From assembly GCA_948144175.1 (NCBI GenBank), contig CANXME010002275.1, positions 4,401,001-4,465,000 on the forward strand: a stretch of 64,000 nucleotides of DNA. Direction: 5' to 3'. The notes below the pieces were generated by a model. The model searched no databases and was not told where the DNA came from. It saw only the letters and a program-made list of their open reading frames with translations. Source of the stretch: Closterium sp. NIES-65. Lineage: Eukaryota; Streptophyta; Zygnematophyceae; Desmidiales; Closteriaceae. The first letter of the stretch is position 1. Each line of letters opens with the position of its first letter. This document shows positions 31,431 to 42,404 of the stretch, piece by piece. The position numbers and the translations under genes were made by a program.

Positions 31431-31774
31431 TGTTACGAGTGCAATTGAGTTAACGAACGAGAATTGCACTATCGAAGCAAAGAAGTACAATGAGCGAAGG
31501 CATGAGCGAAGGATTATATAGCGAAACAATAGTGGTAACGGTAATGGACTGTGGTTGTCGCGCGACGAGCCTGGGGCTGAGGTTGGGAAAGTGTCGAAGC
31601 GTAGGCCCGGAGCGCGGGTTACCAGCCGAGCCGTGAGGTCGGGATGCGATGTGCGAAGAGGGCGGGATAATGAATGATGCGATGGTCGTGAGTGGTAACG
31701 GTGCTGACTGAGGTGCTACAGTGACGTACGCGTTGAGCAGGGACGCGAAGTAAGGAAAAGGGAATTTCCTTACA
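31431..31774 (-). repeat. G2 3' LTR
   Basis: 344 bp, TGTAAGGAAATT...CGTAACA on the minus strand, with a TATA-like tatataat (rc near 31511-31519). The purine-rich tract (rc of ctacccccctcccc) lies at 31775-31788. Confidence 0.94.
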
Positions 31775-31888
31775 CTACCCCCCTCCCCAAGGAGGCCCCT
31801 CTTACGAGAGCGCATGGACGTCGCGGAAATTTCGGCTTCGCAGATACTCTGGGAAGACAGGGTGGTTCTCAATTTTATCCAGGGGGAC

Positions 31889-34753
31889 TTAGTTGTCTTC
31901 TGTGGGCGTTCGGTCCTTCCAGCAAATTAGGAACTCTATCCTTCGGGCTCCCCGAGGGTCGCGGACTCGGTGGCTGAGGATTTTTTCAGGGGTGATGAGT
32001 GGTTCGGTTGGGGGACGTGTCATGCTGGCTGGGCGATTTCGTGGCAGTTGGCTTGTGGATGGGATGTAAGGGCGAAGTAGGCTGACGTGGAATGACGGGC
32101 TGACGTACCAGTCAGCAGGGAGGAGGAGGTGGGCGGTGACGGGTGTGATCATGTGGCTGATGCGAAATGGCCCACAATATCGGGGGCGAAGTTTTGGAGT
32201 GATGGGCAGGCGAAGATTCTGAGTGTCGAGTAACACGAGGTCGTCGGGCTGATAAGTAACGGGTCTGCGATGTCGATCGGCGTTACGTTTAGCGATGATG
32301 TTTGATTTTTTGATTGCTTCTGCTGCCCTGGTCCGTGCTGCTTGCAGAATCTCGGCGAACTGTTGTGCTCGTGGGACTGGGTTGTCGGGATTCGGTGTCA
32401 TGGGTACTGTTGGGTCCTGTCCGTAATTCAAATAAAACGGCGACTGTTGCGTCGTGGCTGATGGTGCGTTATTGTATGCGAACTCGATGAGTGGCAGCTG
32501 CTGTTCCCACGTATTCGGGTCGTCGCACGTGGCTCGAATCAGCTGCTCCATGTTCTGATTTGTCCGTTCCGTCTGTCCGTCGGTTTTGGGGTGATAGGAT
32601 GAACTGAACTGTAAGCGCGTGCCGAACTGCTGCCACAGGTTCCGCCAGAAGTTGCTGGTAAATTTCGTGTCCCTGTTGCTGTTGATCGACGCGGGTATCC
32701 CGTGCAGTCGTACGACGGTGGAGATGAATAGTCGGGCGGTTTCTTCGGCTGTGATGGATTTCCTGCATGCTGCGAAATGAGCCATTTTCGTTTGTCGATC
32801 GACGACGACCAGGATCGCGTCATTCCCACTCGCCCCAGCTGGTAACCCCGTGACAAAGTCCATCGTCACCTGCTGCCAAGCACGCTCTGGAGGCGGGATG
32901 GGTTGTAATTGCCCCGCTGGTCACTTCCTGCTTGACTTCATGAGCTGGCAAGTGGGACACGATGCTACGTGTCGTTGCACATCGGTCAACATTTCTGGCC
33001 AGTAGTAGTACCGCTGCAGCTGCTGCCGTGTTTTTTCTACCCCGAAATGTCCCGAGGTAACTCCGTCGTGTGCTTCCTGTAACAGTAGTTCCCGCAGTAG
33101 CGTGTATCCTGGTACCCAGATGCGGTCGGTTCCAGTTTTTACGTAATAGACTCCTCTTGCCGCTGCGAATTGCTGTGAGTTGCCTCCTGTAAAGAACGGG
33201 TCTGTTTGATATCCGTGGGAAAATAGGCCTGTAAGCAGTGGGCTGGTCTGGGCGAGTAGTATCGCGTGGATCTGGGCAGTGGGGCGGGTCAGTGCGTCGG
33301 CGATATTCGATGCTCCTTTTTTGTATGTGACCGTATAGTGAAAATTCGACTCGAGGAAATCGAGCCATCGAATCTGTCGTGGGTTGAGGTGGGGCTGTGC
33401 GCGGAGGTACTGTAGAGATCGGTGGTCTGTCCGTACTGTCACGTCTGCGCCGGTCAAGTAGCAGCGCCAAACTTTGAATGCATGCACGATCGCGAGCATT
33501 TCGCGGTCGTGTATCGGGTAATTTCGCTCAGGCGGATGTAGTTTGCGTGATTCGTAGGCGATGGGTTGGAGGCCGTTGCCGAAGTCCTGTAACAGTACAG
33601 CTCCGATGGCGATGTCACTTGCGTCGGTAACCACTTCGAAAGGGCGGTGGGGATCAGCGATACGTAGAACGGGTGGTGAACAGAGAACGTTTTTTAGGGC
33701 AGAGAAGGCAGCATGCTCTTTCTCCCCCCACGTAAAAGCGACCCCCTTACGCAGTAAATCAGTTAGTGGGACTGTTAAACGTGCCATGTCGGGCACGAAC
33801 CGTCGAACGTAATTAACAAACCCTAAAAAACTCTGCAGTTCCGTGATGTTCGTCGGGGGGCGCCACGCTTTTACCGTATCCAGCTTCTTTGGGTCAATCT
33901 CAACCCCAGCCTCTGAAATGACGTGACCTAAAAACTCTAGCCTATCCCTAAAAAACTCGCACTTGGAGCCCTTGGTGAGCAGCCGATGTTCCTCTAAAAC
34001 CTTAAAAACTGCTTCAAGATCTGCTAAGTGTTGCTGCTTATCCCGACTGTAAACGAGAATATCGTCGAGGTAAACGATCACGCATTTATCTAAAAGTGGT
34101 CTAAACGCCTCGTTCATGGTCATCTGAAAAGTCGCAGGCGCGTTCGTCAACCCGAAGGGCATTACTGTATACTCGAATGACCCGTACCTAGTCCTAAATG
34201 CTGTTTTTGCGCAGTCCGATGGTTCGACCCAAATCTGATGGTAACCTCCCCGTAAATCTATTTTCGAAAAGACACGTGCTGTTCGCAGTTGGTCAATCAG
34301 TTCGTCGGCGCGGGGGATGGGGTATCGCGATTTGACTGTTACCCGGTTAAGCGCTCGGTAGTCGATGCACATGCGAAAACCTCCGTCTTTTTTCGGTGTG
34401 AACAGTATGGGTGCGGCGAACGGTGACGAGCTTGGTCGAATAAACTGCTTCTCTAACAGGTAATCTAACTGCTTCCTTAACTCGTCGAGCTCAGGCTGTG
34501 TCAGTCGAAATTGCCGTTGTACTGTTGGCTGTGCCCCCGGTTCTAACTCGATCCTATGGTCGTGCGCTCGCTGAGGTGGCAGTCCCTGTGGTAAATCATC
34601 CGGAAATATCCCCGGGAACCGTTTCAGTAGTGCTTGTAATTCGGTCGGTACGGCTGCTAGTAGTTTCTTTAAATCATTCTGCTGCTCGTCTTTTTCTACC
34701 ACTGCGATATCCACTGCGTACACGTCAGCTCCAGCAGCGACAGCCCGTTTCAT
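31889..34753 (-). pseudogene. G2 pol: reverse transcriptase, RNase H, integrase, chromodomain-like end
   Basis: One reading frame interrupted only by TGA at 32921-32923 (after QLMKSSRK). RT has FRMCIDYRALN, KIDLRGGYHQI, MPFGLTNAPATFQ and the intact catalytic VIVYLDDILVYS, followed by RNase H (FEVVTDASDIAIGAVL). Integrase has GHFGVEKT...SCPTCQ, then MDFVTGLP, NSNRDTKFTS (the second catalytic Asp context is SDRD in G1 but NRD here) and HPKTDGQTERTNQ (E to K at the usual catalytic Glu position). It ends at TAA in the chromodomain-like EFLICWKDRTPTEDN, where G3 continues NWVP. RT looks sound; integrase does not. Confidence 0.88.
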
Positions 34754-34791
34754 CGTGATGGCGTTGACCTGGACTGTCGAAGATTCGGGTG
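34518..34791 (-). repeat. 274-bp G2 duplication, left copy
   Basis: Matches 39610-39883 over 274 bp with only about two differences seen (both C here, T in the right copy). It encodes MKRAVAAGADVYAVDI and following residues of the protease-RT spacer. The two copies flank copia patch C4 directly. Far longer than the 5-bp target duplication an integrase makes. Confidence 0.93.
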
Positions 34792-37700
34792 ACGCCTGCT
34801 ATCCTTGCTGCTATGTATGCTGTGGATTATAGTGAGGAGAATGAGGGTTACCGGTGTTTCCAGCCCGACCCAGGCATTGGTACTGCTGCGCTAGGTGCTT
34901 GTGAGGCTGCTGCTCTAGGTGCCAGTGCGTCTGTGCTCTCAGGTACTGGTGAGACTGCGCTCTCAGGTACTGCGTCGTCCTCGTCCTCCCTCACTTTCAC
35001 ACTTGACTCCGGGGCTTCTCGCTCCTTCTTTCGAGACCGCACTACCCTTACGCCGCTCGGCCGGCCGGTTGCGGTCTCCCTTGCTGACCCCTCTGGGGGT
35101 CCTGTCCTGTCTCACTTCTCCACTGTCCTCCCGTGTCCGGCTGCCCCTTCGGGCACCCTGTCTGGTCTGTACCTTCCCTCGTTCTCTACGAACTTGGTGA
35201 GTGGAGCGGACCTGCAGGATGTGGGGGTTCACCAGTTCACTCCTGCGAGTCAGCGGGTGACCCACTGCACGGACGCACGCACAGGCCGACACCTGGCCAC
35301 GTTCTCGCGTCGGCCGGGGTCGAGTCTCTACACCCTGACCGTTGAGTCTCCTCCTGTCCCTGCGTCTGGTCAGGTGGCTGCGTCGGGTCAGGTGCTTGCT
35401 GCTGCGTCCCGGTCAGGTCCTGAGTCTGCCCCCTGTTCTTGTCGACTCCTGTCTCACGAGACTCTCCTGTGGCACCACCGTCTTGGCCACCCCTCCTTGC
35501 CCTGTCTTCGGAGCATGGCTTCCCGTGTCCTTGTCTCTGGTCTTCCCCAGTCTCTCCCTCCTCTCCCCTCCGGGCCAGGACCTTCCTGTGTCCCCTGTGT
35601 CGAGGGTCGCCTCCGGGCTACTCCTCACTCCTCCCACTTCCCCCCGACAGAGGCTCCCCTGCAGACGCTTCACATGGATGTGTGGGGCCCAGCCCCCGTC
35701 CGTGGGCAGGGTTACGAGCGCTACTTCGTGTTGGTGGTTGACGACTACTCGCGTTACACCACAGTCCTCCCCTTGCGCAGCAAGGGTGCGGTCACTGAGG
35801 TGCTGATCGACTGCATCCGCGAGGCTCGTCTCCAGCTCAGGAAGAGCTTCGGCTCGGACTTTCCTGTTCTGCGTCTGCACTCGGACAGAGGCGGAGAGTT
35901 CTCTTCTCGCCTTCTGCGGACTACTGTCGTGCACGGGGGATCCGCCAGACCTTCACGCTTCCGGACTCACCACAGCAAAATGGGATTGCTGAGCGCCGCA
36001 TTGGCATGGTCATGGATGTCACTCGTACGTCCATGATGCATGCGGCTGCCCCCCATTTTCTGTGGCCGTTTGCGGTGAGGTACGCGGCGCATCAGCTCAA
36101 CCTTCACCCCCGGGTCTCTCGGCCTGCGATGTCCCCAGCCTTGCTGTGGACGGGGAAGGTTGGCGATGTGTCTGTGTTCCGTGTCTGGGGATCTCGGGCG
36201 TTTGTCCGCGACTTGTCTGCGGACAAGCTGTCCCCTCGTGCTGCTCCCTGTGTCTTCCTTGGCTTCCCCACTGACGCCCCAGGGTGGCAGTTTTACCACC
36301 CCTCCTCTCGTCGTGTTCTGTCCTCCCAGGACGTCACGTTCGACGAGTCAGTCCCCTTCTACCGTCTCTTCCCCTACCGCACTCCTTCCCTCCCCCCTCC
36401 CCCGGACTTCCTTGTGCCGGTTCCCCCCCCGGTAGACCCCCTCCCCCCTCAGGTTCCTGCCCCCTCAGGTGTGTCCCAGGTAGACGCCGTTGACCCGGTC
36501 GAGGTTACTGGTGACTCTGGTGCTGTGCGCGGGGGTGCTGAGCCTGGGGGTGCTACTGCTGGGGGTGCTGGGCCTGAGGGTACTACTGCGGAGGGTGCGG
36601 AGCCTGGGGGTGCTGAGCCGGGGGGTGCTATGCCTGGAGGTGCTGGGTCTGGGGGTGCTGGGTCGGGAGCTGCTGAGCCTGGGGGTGCTGAGCTGGGAGT
36701 TGCTGCGCCTGGGGGTCCTGCGTCTGAAGCTGCTGAGCCTGGGGTTTCTCCTGCTGCTGCGTCTCGCCGGGAGCCCCTCTCTCCACAGGAGCTGCGCGAG
36801 TGGTTCGCTCGCCGCTGGAGGCGTGCTGCTGAGTCTGGAGGTGCTGCTGGAGCTGGAACTAGAGCTTCTTCGACCGTCGAGGGTGCGGGTGCTGCCGGTC
36901 CCGGAGCTGCTAGACCTGCGGGTCCTCCTGGAGCTGGAGCTGCTGAGGGCCTTGGTGCTGAGCCTACTGCTGTTCGTCCTGCCGCTGGAGGTGTGGGTGG
37001 CGCTGGTGCTGTCGCTGAGGGTGCTGGTGCTGTCCCTGCTGAGTCTGGAGCTGCCGCGCGGCCTCGACCGTACTTCGTTCCGCTCCTGCAGCAGGTTCTT
37101 GGTCTTTCTCCTCCAGTAGAGGGTCCACCGCCTGTCCAGTCGCAGTCCCTGCTGGAGCCTTCCTCTCCACTGCCTGCTCCCTCTCCTTACACTGGTCCTA
37201 CTGGAGGTCTTGCTGAGCGTCGTGAGCCTGCGTCTCGTCCCGCGTCGCCTGTTCGTGCTGCTCGCGCTAGTGGTCGCAGTTCGCGTCAGCGTCCTCCTCC
37301 TGTCCCTGGCACGCACCGGATGTCTTTGCGTCCGTCCACTGCTCCTCTGCGTGCCCCTTTGCCTTCTCCTCCTGAGTCCTCTCTTCCTGCGCTTGCCGAC
37401 CCTGAGTCGGACTCTCTTCGTGTTGCCAGTCCTACTGTCACGCGTCTGCTTGCTACTGTCGTCACTGACCCCTCTTTTGAATCCACTGCTGCGTCTGCTC
37501 TGGTCGCTGAGCTCGTCGACTTTGCTGCTCGCTGTCGTCTCGACTACGCTGCTAGTCTTGTTGCTGAGTCTGCGTCTGTCTGTCCTCCGTCCGTCGGGGG
37601 TGAGTGTGCTCTTGGCACGGACGTCCTAGAGGACAGGCAGGAGGAGTTACAGTGTCTAGCGGCTGCTTCACCTCATCTCGCGTCTGTACTGCTTGCCCCT

Positions 37701-39305
37701 GAGGGAGACCCGGATGCACTAGACATCCCGACTCCGCGTTCTTACGCGGAGGCCGTAGAGGGTCCCTACTCCTCTCAGTGGCAGGCAACTATGGATGCAG
37801 AGATGGCTTCCTGGAAGTCCACAGGCACCTACGTTGACGCGGTTCCCCCTCCTGGGGCGAACATCGTCAGTGGCATGTGGATCTTCAGGGTGAAGCGGCC
37901 GCCGGGCTCTCCACCTGTCTTCAAGGCACGGTACGTTGCTCGTGGCTTCAGTCAGCGGCAGGGAGTTGACTACTTTCAGACCTTCTCTCCCACCCCGAAG
38001 ATGACTACTCTTCGGGTGCTGCTGCACATAGCCGCTCAGCGCGACTACGAGCTTCACTCTCTCGACTTCAGCACTGCGTTCTTGCAGGGTAGCCTGCACG
38101 AGGAGATCTGGCTTCGCCGTCCACCTAGCTTCACTGGGACTTTTCCTCCTGGCACCCAGTGGAGCCTCCGACGGCCAGTCTACGGTCTCCGCCAGGCACC
38201 GCGTGAGTGGCACGACACACTGAGGACTACGCTTGCGGCTCTTGGGTTTGCTCCTTCTACTGCTGACCCGTCGCTGTTTCTTCGCACCGACACTTCCCTG
38301 CCGCCGTTCTACATCCTCGTGTACGTCTACGACTTGGTCTTTGCCACAGCGGACACTGCTGGACTCGCCTACGTGAAGTCCGAGCTGCTGAAGAGACACA
38401 CGTGCACAGACCTGGGTGAACTGCGCAGCTACCTTGGCTTGCAGATCACTCGGGACAGAGCACGCCGCACCATTACCTTGACTCAGTCACACATGGTGCA
38501 GCAGGTCCTTCAGCGCTTCGGCTTCACGTACTCCTTGCCTCAGGCCACTCCTCTGCCTACTCGCCACTCACTCTCAGCTCTGCCTTCGGATGAGTCCGTA
38601 GAGTCGAGTGGTCCGTATGCAGAGCTTGTTGGCTGCCTCATGTACCTGATGACCTGCACACGACCTGACCTTGCATACCCTCTGAGCATTCTTGCACGCT
38701 ATGTTGCTCCTGGGAGACACAGACCGGAGCACATGGCTGCAGCGAAGAGGGTATTGCGCTACCTGTGCAGTACGTCGGACATGGGGCTAGTGCTTGGAGG
38801 GCGGAGTCCAGTGGTCCTTACCGGCCACGCGGACGCTTCTTGGGCTGACGACCAGGCTACGCAGCGGTCGTCACAGGGTTACACCTTCAGCCTTGGTTCC
38901 GGCTCTGTCTCGTGGCGGTCTACTCGTTCGTCTTCGGTTCTCGGCTCCAGTTGTGAGGCTGAGATCTACGCCGGGGCCATGGCTGCACAGGAGCTTCGCT
39001 GGCTCACCTACCTGCTGACTGACCTTGGAGAGCCGCCTCGTTCTCCTCCAGTGCTGTACGTAGACAACAAGGCCATGCTGGCCTTGTGTCGAGAGCAGCG
39101 CTTGGAGCACAGAACGAAGCACATTGCTCTCCGCTACTTCCTTGCTCGTGAGCTGCAGCAGCGTGGTCAGTTGCGACTTGCGTACGTGGCCTCTGAGGCC
39201 AACACTGCTGATGTGTTCACCAAGGCACTCGCGCCTTGTGACCATCAGCGCTTTTGCACCCAGCTGGGTCTTGTACCTGTCCTTCCTCACTTGCTCTCCT
39301 CTTGA
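34792..39305 (+). pseudogene. C4 protease-integrase-RT-RNase H remnant
   Basis: Protease LDSGASRSFFRDRT (about 35005-35045); integrase core HMDVWGP (about 35670) and SDRGGEFSS (about 35880); then a one-base loss near 35918 (cttctgcgga for cttctgcgaga) shifts the frame. From 36006 the frame is open to 39305: integrase C-terminus, linker with GAEPGGA repeats (36530-36770), RT and RNase H through AYVASEANTADVFTKAL. The catalytic motif reads YILVYVYDLVF (Tyr codon 38328-38330) where C3 and C6 have YVDD, an inactivating Asp-to-Tyr change. Closest relative in the window is C6. Confidence 0.9.
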
Positions 39306-39609
39306 CTTCACTTGTACTGTGACATATATATATACCTGCTCTTGTTTGTCTAGTTTTATATATATGTCTGTACTCCTGCATGTGAACTGGCCTCTGGCCC
39401 TGCTCTTGTGCTCGGACTGTGTGGTGACTTTGTGATCCACCCTGAGCTTGCTTTGCTTTGCTTTGCTTGACTGGTCTTGTGACCCCTTGTTCTCCCCCAC
39501 TTAGCCTATGGGGGTGTGTCAGAGTATTATAGCTGATGCATGTTTGTAGGCTATAGTGGGGTAGCACATATGGGGTACAGCTTTCTAGGGTTGTATTTGT
39601 ACCCAACGC
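34792..39609 (+). mobile_element. Copia patch C4 (family A), truncated at both ends
   Basis: Starts inside gag (AILAAMYAVDYSEE), with no 5' LTR, leader or capsid. It ends inside a 3' LTR that begins at 39517 and is cut after about 93 of 132 bp. Both truncation points abut the 274-bp G2 duplication, so this did not arise by ordinary integrase-mediated insertion. Purine-rich tatgggggtg precedes the LTR as in C6. Confidence 0.9.
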
Positions 39610-39883
39610 TGTACTGTTGGCTGTGCCCCCGGTTCTAACTCGATCCTATGGTCGTGCGCTCGCTGAGGTGGCAGTTCCTGTGGTAAATCATCCGGAAATA
39701 TCCCCGGGAACCGTTTCAGTAGTGCTTGTAATTCGGTCGGTACGGCTGCTAGTAGTTTCTTTAAATCATTCTGCTGCTTGTCTTTTTCTACCACTGCGAT
39801 ATCCACTGCGTACACGTCAGCTCCAGCAGCGACAGCCCGTTTCATCGTGATGGCGTTGACCTGGACTGTCGAAGATTCGGGTG
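39610..39883 (-). repeat. 274-bp G2 duplication, right copy
   Basis: Partner of 34518-34791. Beyond 39883 only this copy continues into the upstream protease sequence (gtggccgcc); beyond 34518 only the left copy continues into RT. Confidence 0.93.
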
Positions 39884-40490
39884 GCCGCCAGCGAGGTAGG
39901 ACGACCCAGTTACCGCTACTTCGCACTGTGCAGCTCCCCGTCGTCCAGTCGATCCGTGGGTTGTACCGTCGCAGCCAATCACGTCCCAGTAAAATGTCGT
40001 GCCCATCCAGCGTCGTTGCGAGCATTTCCTGTGTAAACCCGAATTTTCCCCCGCAGCGGACTTTTACTCGCTCCACTTTTTCTCGTATGGCCAATGGCGT
40101 GCCGTCGACTAAGCGTGCATCTATCTCAGGTAAACATCGGTTAAGTATTAACTGTAATCTCCGTGCGGTTGCAGTATTAACTAAGCTGTGACTTGCCCCT
40201 CCGTCAATGAAGATTTTCACTGCTGCTCCCTGTATTTTCCCGTAGATCAGTACCGGGCAATCCGTCGCTGTACCCTCTTTATTCATCCGAGCCCGATCGA
40301 TGGCGTGAATCGGTACTGTGACTCGGTGAGGGTCGGTTTGGTTGGGCGAGCAGGCAGTCTCGTCAGTAGTTGGCCCAACTTCTACTGACTGCTGGCGTTT
40401 CCCTGCCTCTGAGACTCCTTCCCCTGCTCTGCTCCTCGACGCCTCAGCTCCTCTGGACATTCGCTCTTGCGATGGCCCGGCCGGTTGCAA
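39610..40490 (-). CDS. G2 protease region (5' part of pol), cut by C4
   Basis: Overlaps the end of gag in a different frame, suggesting expression by frameshift; the open frame begins at about 40490. Retropepsin-like: VKIFIDGGASHSLVNTA with catalytic Asp in a DGG rather than D(S/T)G context, then LDGHDILLGRDWLRRYNPRIDW. It continues through MKRAVAAGADVYAVD to 39610, where C4 begins; the same segment is repeated at the start of the RT half (34518-34791). Aspartic protease would mature Gag and Pol. Confidence 0.85.
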
Positions 40491-41560
40491 GCAAAGCAGC
40501 GCCCTCTAAATGGCGTGGCAGCTGCATTCGTTGCGACGGCATGTACAGTGGCGTGCTCGATCGGTCCCCGAGGACGATGTCCGTAATAGGACCCCGGTCT
40601 CGGTCGGCGTAGTATATCGATTTTCTCGGCGAGCGCGAGGATTTCGTTGAAATTCGATAGCCCGCGTAGCATTATCTCGTGCGATATGTCCGGCTTCAGC
40701 CCTCCGACGTAACGGTCCACCCGCTCCGCCTCGTGCATGTAGCCGACCTGTTCGCAAAGTGCGAGAAAACCGCTGGTGTAGTCTTGAACCGACCCGAGCT
40801 GGCGCCAAGTGCGCAGTTTCTGACGCGCCGAAATCGAAGCCGCGATCGGCTCAAAACGCGCCCGAAGCCCTGCGCACCACGCATCCCACGTGCTGTATTG
40901 GGCTGTTTCGCAGAACGAACTCCAGGTGACAGCTGGACCCGAGGGCCCTTCCTCGTGCGACGGTGGCTCGTAGGCGCGTGGCGACGTCACGATGACTCGC
41001 CACCAGTCCATGGCGGGGCCCCTGAGTAGTGAAACCGCATACCGAATCTTGGCGGCGTCCGACTCGACGTAGTTGGCGTCAAAAAACACATTCATCGTGA
41101 AGACCCACGATTGAACTGTCGGGCCGCCGCGTTGGCTTGGGTCGAAGCAGGGCGGGCGTTGCGGCTTGAGTGGCATTGGGGCCATCATGGCGTTTTCACC
41201 ACTTGTCGCCGCAAACTCCACGTGCCGACGGGCTTCTCGGGGCTCCCGTGGGCTTAGCGTGCTCCTGTTCCCTCCCATGCCGGGCATCGGTTGGGCTGCG
41301 CCGTCACTGGCTGCGCCTGAGCGCTGTCCCGTGCTGTTGTGTTGCGTTGGTGTGCCGGATGAGATGACAATCGGCTCCTCCGAATGTACAGAAACATTGG
41401 TTGGTGCGTGGGATGTTGTCGAAGCATTCACCGTTGACTGTTGACGAGCGGAGTCACGTTCCGCCGTGAGCGTCGCGATTTCAAGCGCCGAATCCTCCAA
41501 TTGTCGCACGAGACGATCGAGTTGCTCCTGCGTCAACGTGGCGAGATTGAGGTCGGCCAT
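40382..41560 (-). CDS. G2 gag
   Basis: ATG at 41558-41560 (MADLNLATLTQEQ), about 392 residues. An N-terminal coiled-coil-like stretch (LDRLVRQLEDSALEIATLTAERD) is followed by a variable linker, the retrotransposon Gag domain (FDANYVESDAAKIRYAVSLL, AMDWWRVIV, TWDAWCAGLRARF) and a zinc knuckle CFACNRPGHRKSEC near the end. Uninterrupted, unlike G1 gag. The terminal TAG at 40382-40384 lies inside the overlapping protease frame. Confidence 0.92.
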   Translation of the reverse strand: MADLNLATLTQEQLDRLVRQLEDSALEIATLTAERDSARQQSTVNASTTSHAPTNVSVHSEEPIVISSGTPTQHNSTGQRSGAASDGAAQPMPGMGGNRSTLSPREPREARRHVEFAATSGENAMMAPMPLKPQRPPCFDPSQRGGPTVQSWVFTMNVFFDANYVESDAAKIRYAVSLLRGPAMDWWRVIVTSPRAYEPPSHEEGPSGPAVTWSSFCETAQYSTWDAWCAGLRARFEPIAASISARQKLRTWRQLGSVQDYTSGFLALCEQVGYMHEAERVDRYVGGLKPDISHEIMLRGLSNFNEILALAEKIDILRRPRPGSYYGHRPRGPIEHATVHAVATNAAATPFRGRCFACNRPGHRKSECPEELRRRGAEQGKESQRQGNASSQ

Positions 41561-41741
41561 GGCGGGGGTGTCGGGCAAGCTCAGCGAGAGCCTCGGTCGT
41601 GGCCGTGCGTGCTTGCGAGAGAGCACTACGAGCGGCGGTGCTGTGTCGCTAAGAGACGTCTACCCCCCCCAAAAATTGAGATAGTGGGAAGCGAAGGTGT
41701 GGATGCGGTCCGAGATGAGATCGTAGGCTCTGATTACCAAG

Positions 41742-42085
41742 TGTTACGAGTGCAATTGAGTGAACGAACGAGAATTGCACTATCGAAGCAAAGAAGTACA
41801 ATGAGCGAAGGCATGAGCGAAGGATTATATAGCGAAACAATAGTGGTAACGGTAATGGACTGTGGTTGTCGCGCGACGAGCCTGGGGCTGAGGTTGGGAA
41901 AGTGTCGAAGCGTAGGCCCGGAGCGCGGGTTACCAGCCGAGCCGTGAGGTCGGGATGCGATGTGCGAAGAGGGCGGGATAATGAATGATGCGATGGTCGT
42001 GAGTGGTAACGGTGCTGACTGAGGTGCTACAGTGACGTACGCGTTGAGCAGGGACGCGAAGTAAGGAAAAGGGAATTTCCTTACA
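41742..42085 (-). repeat. G2 5' LTR
   Basis: 344 bp, partner of 31431-31774. On the minus strand its outer edge lies 7 bp beyond the AATAAA of the AIM32-like gene, so this LTR now sits at that gene's 3' end. Confidence 0.94.
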
Positions 42086-42092
42086 GGGTACC

Positions 42093-42098
42093 TTTATT
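42093..42098 (-). promoter_or_regulatory. AATAAA poly(A) signal of the AIM32-like gene
   Basis: Minus-strand AATAAA, about 306 nt after the stop codon. The G2 target copy starts 2 bp further on. The span 42099-42404 is the probable 3' UTR and holds no other gene. Confidence 0.6.
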
Positions 42099-42404
42099 GT
42101 GGTTTATTTCCTGATAACAACCTGAACAACAAACCACACAATTAGACATATTTACAAGAGAATAACAGATCTCCAGAAGCCTACCCTCAGGAGAACCTGA
42201 CTTCCACACCAATCCTTCAGGACCAACAAGATAGAAGTGTCTTGGTAAGATATGCCAGCCAATTTGGCTGGCCGCACATCCAACTCACTTGCCGATCACC
42301 ACCATAACCACCGGCGTCACTTGCCTTTCATGCTGCTTCTGCCCGAGAAGGACAGGTAGACGCAACACATCAGGCAACAAGCAACAAAGAACTTCACAAA
42401 CATC

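Larger units (their letters stand above)
31431..42085 (-). mobile_element. Ty3/gypsy chromovirus-like element G2, GGGTA target duplication
   Basis: 344-bp LTRs at 31431-31774 (3') and 41742-42085 (5'); I see one difference by eye (gagttaacg against gagtgaacg). GGGTA occurs at 31426-31430 and 42086-42090. The primer site (rc of ggctctgattaccaa) is 41726-41740. The internal order is gag, protease, RT-RNase H, integrase, chromodomain-like end. A copia patch (C4) with a 274-bp duplication of G2 sequence interrupts pol. Near-identical LTRs mean a recent insertion, 314 bp beyond the stop codon of the AIM32-like gene and in the same orientation. Confidence 0.96.

Noticed and set aside
34789..36036. 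Functional domesticated copia protease/integrase gene
   Set aside because: It starts inside gag at a recombination junction and ends at a one-base frameshift; close relatives show the same domains in ordinary elements.
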